Positions 1 to 7,055 of a DNA stretch of 64,000 bases are shown here, one piece after another (within the stretch, counting starts at the first letter, position 1; each line of letters starts with the position of its first letter). Location of the stretch: NCBI GenBank assembly GCA_964615375.1, contig CAZTOW010000040.1, forward strand, positions 29,513 through 93,512. The letters are read 5' to 3'. The stretch comes from CAZKWG01 sp964615375 (GTDB lineage: Bacteria; Myxococcota_A; UBA796; CAZKWG01). The notes beneath the pieces are model-generated. The model saw only the letters and a list, made by a program, of their open reading frames with translations, was not told the DNA's origin and searched no databases. Position numbers and translations under genes: made by a program.

Positions 1-16
1 TAGGCAGGAGGTCAGA

Positions 17-1132
17 ATGCGCTCGCTGCTCCCCGTCGCCCTCCTCGTCGCCTGTGAGGAAGGTCCCGTTGAGAAGATCTCGGATGACAACTGGGACGTC
101 CGCGGGCACGAGACCGGCAGGACCGACGAGGACACGGACACGGACACCGACACGGACACGGACACCGACACGGACACGGACGCCGACACGGACACGGACA
201 CCGACAGCGGGGAGACCGGCGAGACCGGCGAGACCGGGGACACGGGCGAGACCGGGGACTCGGGCTCGGAGTGGACCTACTACGACTGCGACGAGCTGCC
301 CGACGAGGCGGACGAGGACAATCAGATCGACTGGGCGCGGGCCTACCACGGGCTGGTGATCACCGAGGACGGCTACCTGGTGGGATGGGACGGCAGCGGC
401 GCGCTCCAGCGGGCCACCTACGACGGGGATCGGGAGCTGTGGCTGCCCGGCTACACCTACGTCGAGCAGATGGACACCCTGCCGGACGGGGACATCGTGC
501 TCTACAACGGCACGGAGGGCGTGCTGGAGCGCATCACCTCGGACGGCGGCTCAGAGGTGATCACGTCCTCGATCTATGGGATCTATGGGGTGACCACCGG
601 CCCGGACGGGAAGGTCTGGGTGGCCAACGGCAACGTGTACCGGGTGGACCCGGACTCCGGCGAGGTGGACGAGATCTACGTCAAGCCCGGGGCGGGGATC
701 GGCGCGCACTCGCTGAACTTCAACCTGGACAGCACGGTGCTCTACATCGGCACGACCGGGACCGCGCTGTACAAGCTGGCGCTGGACGAGGATCTGGAGC
801 CGGACGGCGACCTCGAGCTGCTGGCCAGCGTGGGCAGCGGCTGGCTGGACGGCATCGAGGTGGACAGCTGCGGGAACCTGTATGTGGCGGCCTACTTCAG
901 CCACACGCTCTACCGCGTGGACCCCGATGACGGCAGCCAGCGCCGGCTGGTGGGGGGCAGCACCAACCTCTACGGCCACGGCGTGCGCTGGGGGAACGGC
1001 GCGGGCGGATGGCGGCCGGACACGCTCTACCAGCCCCAGCCCTACAACGGCTCGAAGGTGCGCGAGGTGGTGCTGGGGATCTCCAGCGCGGACACCGTGC
1101 GCACCTGGAACGGCGAGCACGTCCCCTACTGA
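17..1132 (+). CDS. Beta-propeller (SMP-30/NHL-like) lipoprotein with Asp-Thr linker
   Basis: A 371-residue predicted lipoprotein. The signal peptide ends in lipobox LVAC with Cys13 as the lipidation site, and a strong Shine-Dalgarno AGGAGG lies at 6-11. Residues about 35-85 are a low-complexity Asp-Thr then Glu-Thr-Gly linker, which would hold the folded domain off the membrane. From about residue 95 come repeated blades of the type LPDGDIV, GPDGKVWVA and CGNLYVA, typical of SMP-30/NHL/Vgb-like six-bladed propellers. It is related to the propeller lipoprotein at 3909-5477 but lacks that protein's Cys-rich insertion. Substrate and enzymatic activity are unknown; a binding or lactonase-like role is only possible. 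Confidence 0.75.
   Translation: MRSLLPVALLVACEEGPVEKISDDNWDVRGHETGRTDEDTDTDTDTDTDTDTDTDADTDTDTDSGETGETGETGDTGETGDSGSEWTYYDCDELPDEADEDNQIDWARAYHGLVITEDGYLVGWDGSGALQRATYDGDRELWLPGYTYVEQMDTLPDGDIVLYNGTEGVLERITSDGGSEVITSSIYGIYGVTTGPDGKVWVANGNVYRVDPDSGEVDEIYVKPGAGIGAHSLNFNLDSTVLYIGTTGTALYKLALDEDLEPDGDLELLASVGSGWLDGIEVDSCGNLYVAAYFSHTLYRVDPDDGSQRRLVGGSTNLYGHGVRWGNGAGGWRPDTLYQPQPYNGSKVREVVLGISSADTVRTWNGEHVPY
131..202 (+). repeat. 18-bp tandem repeat encoding Asp-Thr linker
   Basis: Four consecutive 18-bp units (gacacggacacggacacc) start at 131, 149, 167 and 185; the third differs by one base (gcc for acc). Each encodes (Asp-Thr)x3. The near identity at DNA level suggests recent expansion by slippage or unequal crossing-over. 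Confidence 0.9.
212..265 (+). repeat. 9-bp tandem repeat encoding Glu-Thr-Gly linker
   Basis: Six 9-bp units close to gagaccggc follow directly on the Asp-Thr tract and encode Glu/Asp-Thr/Ser-Gly triplets. Similar ETG-type linkers occur in the lipoproteins at 2926 and 3909. Confidence 0.85.
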
Positions 1133-1179
1133 GGGCTCGGGCGCGGCGGGCGGGATAGGGCGCAGGCTCGGAGGTGCTC

Positions 1180-2877
1180 GTGCGCCTGTCTCTGCCTCGC
1201 CTCGCGCTGATCGGCCTGCTCTCGCTGCTCCCGGCGTATGGGCGCGCGCCCGCCCTGGACACGCTCCAGCTCGCCGAGCGCCCCCGGCTGGACGCCTACG
1301 TGCGGGAGGCGATGGAGGTGCGCTTCGCGCTCAACCCCGATCTGGCGGCGGCGGCGGGCCTGATGGAGGACGCCGTGCGCGTCCCCAGCTACGCGCCGGC
1401 GAGCGTGGACCGGCTGGTCGCGCGGATTGAGGCGGATCTTCGGGCGATGTCCCGGCTGCCCTGGCGGCGCTGGTCCATCGAGGAGCAGATCAACCTGCGG
1501 TGGAGCTGGACGCAGCTCCTGGAGAGCCGGCGCCGCCTGGTGGCGGAGCGGATGTGGGAGCGCCGGCCGGGCGAGTGGCTGGAGCCGGTGGCGAACAGCT
1601 ACCTCTCCATGCTGACCTACGCGCCGGAGCGGCCTGAGCTGCGCGCGGCGTTGACGGCCCTGCTCCCGGGGATGCTGGCCGAGCTCCGGCGGGAGCTGAC
1701 GCGGCCCACGGCGCGGGACGTGACCATGGGCCTCGGGCTGCTGGACGCCATCGCCCAGACCGTGGCCCTCGATCCGCCGAGCCCGGAGCGGGAGGCGGCG
1801 ACTCGGGCCCTGGCGGAGACGCGGGCCTGGATGGAGGCGCTCCACGACCTGCCGGAATTCGGCGTGATCGGGGCGGACAACTACGCCTGGCGCTTGAAGC
1901 ACGCCCTCCTGCTGCCCTGGACCCCCGACGAGCTCCTGGCGCTGGCGGAGCGCGAGCTGGCCCTCGTGGACGCCGAGATCGCCGAGCTGGAGGGCCGGCT
2001 GGAGCCGCTGCCCACCCTGAGCGAGGCGGAGCGGGCGCAGGCCGGGGCGCTGGACCAGGCGGGGCTGCTGGCGCTCTATGACGGCGTCGTCGAGGACTTC
2101 ACGGCCCACATCGCCGCGTCTGGGGCGCTGACGGTGCCCTCCGAGATGGGGCCCATCCGCGCGCGGCCCACGCCGGACGCGCTGATCCCGCTGACCGGGG
2201 ACGGCGGGAGCATGAACCAGGCGCCCACCTTCGGGGCCTCCAACGTGGGCTACTGGAACGTGGAGCACGTCGGCGCCGACTGGAGCCTGGCCGACCGCGA
2301 GGACACGCTGGCCCGCTTCCGCTTCGCCAAGGTGTCGGGCATCGGCCCCTACGCGGTCCACGAGGGGGTGCCCGGCCACCACCTGCAGCTCTCCATCGCC
2401 CGCTTGAACCCCGACCCGTTGCGAAGCGTGCTCATCGACAACGTGATGGCCGAGGGCTGGGCGCTCTACGCCGAGCAGCTCTTCTGGGAGACCGGGGGCT
2501 TCGGCGACAGCGCGCGGGCGCGGCTGAACATGCTCCGATCCTGGCGGGTCCGCATCCGGCGCGTGATCTATGACGTGAACGTGGAGACCGGGCGCTGGAC
2601 CTTGCAGGAGGCGGCCGACTTCAAGCACAGGGCCGCCCCGGGGCAGGGCCTGGTGGACGAGGACCTGCTGCGCACCATCAACTGGCCCACGCAGCTCATC
2701 TGCTATTTCAGCGGCAAGATGCAGATCCTCGCGCTGCGCGAGCGGGCGCGGGAGGGCTACTCGGAGCGGGCCTTCCACGACACGCTGCTGGGGACGGGCT
2801 CAGTGCCGCTGGTGATGGCGGAGGCGCGGCTCTTCGGGTCGCCGCTGCCGGATCTGGAGCCCCCCGAAAACTGGTAG
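1180..2877 (+). CDS. DUF885 family peptidase-like protein, secreted
   Basis: About 565 residues. The family hallmark HEGVPGHHLQ lies near residue 393 and is followed by an EGWALYAEQL segment; together they resemble a zinc-metallopeptidase HExxxH-type site with a downstream Glu, as in DUF885 proteins. The N-terminus has a hydrophobic signal-like stretch (LALIGLLSLLPAYG), so export is likely. An in-frame GTG at 1174 sits on top of the GGAGG at 1170-1174, so the GTG at 1180, 5 nt after it, is the better start. It lies between lipoprotein genes in the same direction. Peptidase or esterase activity is inferred from the family. Confidence 0.8.
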   Translation: MRLSLPRLALIGLLSLLPAYGRAPALDTLQLAERPRLDAYVREAMEVRFALNPDLAAAAGLMEDAVRVPSYAPASVDRLVARIEADLRAMSRLPWRRWSIEEQINLRWSWTQLLESRRRLVAERMWERRPGEWLEPVANSYLSMLTYAPERPELRAALTALLPGMLAELRRELTRPTARDVTMGLGLLDAIAQTVALDPPSPEREAATRALAETRAWMEALHDLPEFGVIGADNYAWRLKHALLLPWTPDELLALAERELALVDAEIAELEGRLEPLPTLSEAERAQAGALDQAGLLALYDGVVEDFTAHIAASGALTVPSEMGPIRARPTPDALIPLTGDGGSMNQAPTFGASNVGYWNVEHVGADWSLADREDTLARFRFAKVSGIGPYAVHEGVPGHHLQLSIARLNPDPLRSVLIDNVMAEGWALYAEQLFWETGGFGDSARARLNMLRSWRVRIRRVIYDVNVETGRWTLQEAADFKHRAAPGQGLVDEDLLRTINWPTQLICYFSGKMQILALRERAREGYSERAFHDTLLGTGSVPLVMAEARLFGSPLPDLEPPENW

Positions 2878-2889
2878 GTCGGCTACCCG

Positions 2890-2918
2890 TTGACGCTGCC
2901 CGGGGGCGGGGGCAATGT
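2890..2918 (+). promoter_or_regulatory. Possible leaderless promoter TTGACG-N17-CAATGT
   Basis: TTGACG (2890-2895), a 17-nt spacer and CAATGT (2913-2918) lie 7 nt before the ATG at 2926, which has no Shine-Dalgarno. The -35 matches 5 of 6 consensus bases but the -10 is weak, so this is tentative. Confidence 0.3.
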
Positions 2919-2925
2919 GTCAGGT

Positions 2926-3918
2926 ATGTGGCACCTGCTCCTCCTGCTCGCCTGCACCCCCAAGGACCCCGCCGATGACACCGCCGACTCCAAGGACTCC
3001 GAGGAGCCCGGGGAGTCGGGAGAGACCGGGGAGCCGGCGGAGACCGGCGACACCTCCGGCTACGACGCGGAGACCGTCCCGCTGGACGGGATCTGCGCGG
3101 ACGAGGTCCATCAGGGCGAATTCCGCATCGACGCCAACGAGGACTACGCCTACGTCACGGGCTCCGTGGCCAACGGCGTCGTGCCCGCCACCATCCTGAC
3201 CGAGCTGGAGAGCTCGGGGGGCTGCACCATCTGGCGCAAGGAGAACCCCTTCTGCGACCCGACCTGCGACCCCGGCTACACCTGTGACTTCGACGGGACC
3301 TGCGTGCGCTACCCCGAGGGCCAGGAGCTGGGGACCGTCAACGTGTACGGGCTCCTCGAGCCCGTGAGCATGGAGCCGGTGGTCCCGGGCTACGAGTACT
3401 TCAACACCTCCGTGCCCAACCCGCCCTGGACCGCGGGCGGGATGGTCCGGCTGAGCAGCACCGGCGGCGTCTTCGAGCCGTTCACGCTCTACGGCGTGGG
3501 GCCGGATGACCTGACCATGGCCAGCTCGGAGTGGGTGGTCACCTCGGGCGAGCCGCTGGCGCTCTCCTGGACGCCCCCGACCACCACCACCCGGACGCAG
3601 GTGCGCGCCACGCTGCAGATCGACCAGCACGGGACCACGCCGTCTACGGTGGTCTGCTGGTTCGAGGACGACGGCGAGGCGGAGATCCCGGCGGAGATCC
3701 TCGAGGTCATGACCGATCTCGGCATCTCCGGCTTCCCGAACGGGAGCGTCATGCGACTGACCGTGGACTCCACGGAGGTCGGCGAGGGCTGCGCCGACCT
3801 CTGGCTCACCTCGAGCCGCGTCCCCACGGTCTCGATCACCGGCTACACCCCCTGCACGCGCGACGGGGACTGCCCAGAGGGGCAGGAGTGCAACGAGGAG
3901 ATGGAGCGATGCGAGTAG
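2926..3918 (+). CDS. Lipoprotein with Cys-rich EGF-like segments
   Basis: About 330 residues. I place the start at the ATG at 2926 because it opens directly into a signal peptide with lipobox LLAC (Cys10); an in-frame upstream TTG at 2890 would add 12 non-signal residues. After a Glu/Ser/Gly/Thr linker there is a beta-rich region, an internal short Cys cluster (CDPTCDPGYTC) and a C-terminal one (CTRDGDCPEGQECNEEMERC), resembling small disulfide knots of secreted deltaproteobacterial proteins. Function is unknown. Its end overlaps the next gene by 10 nt, so the two are probably co-transcribed. Confidence 0.65.
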   Translation: MWHLLLLLACTPKDPADDTADSKDSEEPGESGETGEPAETGDTSGYDAETVPLDGICADEVHQGEFRIDANEDYAYVTGSVANGVVPATILTELESSGGCTIWRKENPFCDPTCDPGYTCDFDGTCVRYPEGQELGTVNVYGLLEPVSMEPVVPGYEYFNTSVPNPPWTAGGMVRLSSTGGVFEPFTLYGVGPDDLTMASSEWVVTSGEPLALSWTPPTTTTRTQVRATLQIDQHGTTPSTVVCWFEDDGEAEIPAEILEVMTDLGISGFPNGSVMRLTVDSTEVGEGCADLWLTSSRVPTVSITGYTPCTRDGDCPEGQECNEEMERCE

Positions 3919-5477
3919 CGCCGATTCTGCTCCTGATCGCCTGCGAAGGCGACAAGTACGTGGAGACGGGCAAGCTGGGCTTCGACGACGAGCTCCCCGA
4001 CTCCGGCGAGACCGGGCCGTCGGTGGACTCGGACAGCGCCAGCGGCGAGACGGCCGAGACCGCCGAGACGGGCGAGACCGGCTACGGCATCGACAACACC
4101 TACGAGCCGGTGGACTGCGAGGCCGAGCTGCCGGCCCTGCCCACCGAGAGCATCTACATCAACCTGGGCAGCAGCGAGGACTTCGCCTTCGACGCCGAGG
4201 GCTGGGTCTGGCACGTCGACGACCGCGGCAACCTGGTCAAGGATGACTACCTGGGCAACCGCGAGATCATCCGGCCCTCCGTCGGCAGCGTGGCCGGGAC
4301 CCGCTTCCTGCCGGACGGCGATCTGGTCGTGGCCAACGTCAGCACCGGGAGCGTCGATCGCATCACGCCCGAGGGCGGCAGCAGCACGATCATGTCCGGG
4401 CTCTCCTACCCGAACGGGCTGGAGGTGGGCAAGGACGGGCTGGTCTACGTGAGCGACCAGACGCAGGGCAAGGTCTTCCAGATCGATCCCGACAGCGGAG
4501 CGTACACCGCCATCGCCGAGGATCTGTACTCGCCCAACGGCGTCACCTTCAGCCCCGACGGCGAGACCCTCTACGTGGGCAGCTTCGGCGGCGGCGTGGT
4601 CTTCCGGGTGCAGCGCGACGGGGCGGGGGGATGGAAGCCCGCGGACGCCTACGCCGGGCTCACCGGGACGCTGGACAAGTACGCGCCCCCCTGCGACGGC
4701 CGGGCGGAGGGCGATCTGTGCTTCAAGACGGGTGACGGAGGCCCCGGGATCTGCTCGGCCTCGGAGACGGACGGCGAGCTGGAGTGCGTCCACGAGGTGG
4801 ACACGGCCGCCTGCGAGGGCCTCTCCGAGGGGGACGCCTGCACCACGAGCCTGCTCGACGAGAGCTACCTCAGCCAGTGCGTCGAGGGGGACGAGGGTGA
4901 GATCTTCTGCCCGGCCACCGAGGCGGAGCGCCTGGGGACCTGCGACGACACGCTCTACGAGCCCTGCCGAATCGACGGGGATGATGGGTACTGCTACGAG
5001 AGCTTCGAAGACGTGATGATCTGCATCACGAACGAAGAGGTTTACGACATGTATTACACCTGTGACGGCATGTCCGAAGGGGACAACTGCATCACGGGCA
5101 ACCCCGCGGTCCCGGGGGCGGGGACCTGCGTGGACTACTCGGAGTACGGCTACACGGAGATGCTCTGCCTGCCCTCGTCCTACTACACCTCCCCGGACGG
5201 CGGAGGCGGCTTTGACGCCATCGGCACGGACGAGTGTGGAAACGTCTATATCGGCGAGTACGTGACGGCCAAGGTCTACCGCTGGGTCGAGGGCGGTGAG
5301 GACTACGAGATCGTCATGGACCTGGACAGCGGCTGGATCCCCAACATGCACTGGGGCGTGGGCGTCGGCGGCTGGCAGAAGGACTATCTGTACATCATGG
5401 ACCGCGGACGCGGCGGACTGTACGGGCTGGACATGAATCTGTACGGGCACGGGGAGCCGTACCCGCCGGAGGAGTAG
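3909..5477 (+). CDS. Beta-propeller lipoprotein with a 16-Cys repeat insertion
   Basis: About 522 residues. The ATG at 3909 leads into a signal with lipobox LIAC (Cys12). A Ser/Glu/Thr/Gly linker spans about residues 30-60, followed by propeller blades (LPDGDLVVAN, GKDGLVYVSD, SPDGETLYVG). The propeller is interrupted at residues 262-420 by four consecutive four-cysteine repeats, and resumes with DECGNVYIGEY, a segment also present in the related protein at 17-1132 (DSCGNLYVAAY). The insertion is probably a disulfide-stabilised loop domain on the propeller face. No catalytic assignment is possible. The stop faces the amidase gene 3 bp away. Confidence 0.75.
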   Translation: MRVAPILLLIACEGDKYVETGKLGFDDELPDSGETGPSVDSDSASGETAETAETGETGYGIDNTYEPVDCEAELPALPTESIYINLGSSEDFAFDAEGWVWHVDDRGNLVKDDYLGNREIIRPSVGSVAGTRFLPDGDLVVANVSTGSVDRITPEGGSSTIMSGLSYPNGLEVGKDGLVYVSDQTQGKVFQIDPDSGAYTAIAEDLYSPNGVTFSPDGETLYVGSFGGGVVFRVQRDGAGGWKPADAYAGLTGTLDKYAPPCDGRAEGDLCFKTGDGGPGICSASETDGELECVHEVDTAACEGLSEGDACTTSLLDESYLSQCVEGDEGEIFCPATEAERLGTCDDTLYEPCRIDGDDGYCYESFEDVMICITNEEVYDMYYTCDGMSEGDNCITGNPAVPGAGTCVDYSEYGYTEMLCLPSSYYTSPDGGGGFDAIGTDECGNVYIGEYVTAKVYRWVEGGEDYEIVMDLDSGWIPNMHWGVGVGGWQKDYLYIMDRGRGGLYGLDMNLYGHGEPYPPEE

Positions 5478-5480
5478 GGG

Positions 5481-6962
5481 TCAGGCACACACCGCCGGCC
5501 GGCGGTCAATCCACGGCCGGGTGGCCTCTATCTGCGCCGCCACCTGCAGCAGCCGGCCCTCGCCCCCGTGCGGGGCGGCCAGGTGGACGCCGATGGGCAG
5601 GTTGTCCTTCGTCATCGCGAAGGGCACGGAGATCGCGGGCTGGCCCGTCTGGTTGAAGAGCTGGGTGTTCGGCGTCTTCTCGAAGTTGTTGCCGGCGAGC
5701 GCCTTGAGCACGCCGCGCAGCAGCGGCCCCGCGGAGGCGACGCGCAGCACCGAGAGGCCGGCGAGCTCCCAGGCCTTGGGCGCGAGCTCGCCCAGACGGA
5801 TGGGTGGATACGCCAGCGTGGGCCCCAGGAAGAGGTCATAACGCTGGTGCCAGGCCGCCATCAGGCGCCCGGCCTCCTGGACCGTGTCGCGGGAGTGTTG
5901 CAGGTCCAGCCCGCTCATGGCCCCCCCGCACTGGGCGAGGAACCAGGTGATGGGCTCGAACTGGTCCGAGCGGGCCTGGCGCCCGGTCCAGCGCTCGAAG
6001 TCCGCGATCTCGCTGGCGGTGCCGACGCAGACCTGGGTGAGGTAGGCCCAGGCCAGCCTGGCTTTGTCGACCGGCAGCGTGGCCGGCTCCACCTCGTGCC
6101 CGAGGGAGGCCAGCAGCCGGCCCGCCTCCTCGGCCGCGCTCACGCACTCGGGGTGCGTCTCCTTGCCCAGCACGGAGCTGGTCACCAGGCCGATACGCAG
6201 CTTGCCAGGATCGCGGCCGGGCTCCTCGCGAAAGGGGCGCGGGGGTGTGGGGGCGGCGTAGGCGTCGCCAGGCATGGGGCCGGCGAGCACGTCCAGGAAG
6301 GCGGCCGTGTCGCGCACGGTGCGGGTGAGCACGCCCCACTGCACGTAGCCGCCCCAGCCCTCGCTGTGGTCCGGGCCCAGCGGGATGCGCCCGCGGGTGG
6401 CCTTGAGCCCGACGAGCCCGTTGGCGCTGGCCGGGATGCGCAGGCTGCCGCCCCCGTCGCCGCCGTGGGCGACCGGCACCGCGCGGCTGGCGACCAGGGC
6501 CGCGGAACCGCCGGAAGAACCTCCGGTTGAGTGCTCCGTGTTCCAGGGGTTCCTCGTGGAACCTCGCCACGCCGGCTCCGTCGAGCCCAGGATGGCCAGC
6601 TCCGGCAGGTTGCTGCGGGCCACGAAGACCAGCCCCGCTCGGCGCAGGCGGGCGATGGCCTCCGAGTCGTGGTCGGGCACGAAGCCGTCCAGGAAGCGGC
6701 AGGAAGCCGTCCAGGGTTTCCCCGCCTGGAAGCCGTCGAAGTCCTTGATCGCCATCGGCACCCCGCGGAAGGGCCCCTCGGGCAGCGGGCCGCGGGCGGC
6801 GGCGCGCGCGTCGTCGTACATCTTCAGCACGACGGCGTTCAGCTTCGGGTTCACGGCCTCGATCGCCGAGATCGCGGCCTCGGTGAGCTCGGCGGGGCTG
6901 ACCTCGCCCTCGCGCACGCGGCGGGCGAGCTCGGTGGCGTCACAGGAGGTGTAGTCGTTCAT
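5481..6962 (-). CDS. Amidase signature family hydrolase (NylA-like)
   Basis: A 493-residue amidase-signature enzyme. The Ser-cisSer-Lys triad can be placed at Lys73 (AIKDFDG), Ser149 (TGGSSGGS) and Ser173 (GDGGGSLRIP), with the expected 24-residue spacing between the serines. The GGGSLRIPAS segment and overall length resemble 6-aminohexanoate-cyclic-dimer hydrolases and bacterial amidases more than GatA. No gatB or gatC is adjacent, so a role in tRNA amidation is unlikely; it probably hydrolyses small amides in the cytoplasm. It is divergent from recD2 across 93 bp. Confidence 0.88.
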   Translation of the reverse strand: MNDYTSCDATELARRVREGEVSPAELTEAAISAIEAVNPKLNAVVLKMYDDARAAARGPLPEGPFRGVPMAIKDFDGFQAGKPWTASCRFLDGFVPDHDSEAIARLRRAGLVFVARSNLPELAILGSTEPAWRGSTRNPWNTEHSTGGSSGGSAALVASRAVPVAHGGDGGGSLRIPASANGLVGLKATRGRIPLGPDHSEGWGGYVQWGVLTRTVRDTAAFLDVLAGPMPGDAYAAPTPPRPFREEPGRDPGKLRIGLVTSSVLGKETHPECVSAAEEAGRLLASLGHEVEPATLPVDKARLAWAYLTQVCVGTASEIADFERWTGRQARSDQFEPITWFLAQCGGAMSGLDLQHSRDTVQEAGRLMAAWHQRYDLFLGPTLAYPPIRLGELAPKAWELAGLSVLRVASAGPLLRGVLKALAGNNFEKTPNTQLFNQTGQPAISVPFAMTKDNLPIGVHLAAPHGGEGRLLQVAAQIEATRPWIDRRPAVCA

Positions 6963-7055
6963 GAGGGCATGTCACCCGGCGGGGGGGGAGTGTCCAGAGC
7001 GTCGCGTCGGTGGCGGATCCTGGTTATTTCAAGGCTCCCCTCGCAGGAGCCCACG

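Noticed and set aside
1126..2778. Minus-strand open frame opposite the DUF885 gene
   Set aside because: The sense strand has the HEGVPGHH motif and a signal; the antisense product is His/Arg/Gln-rich filler.
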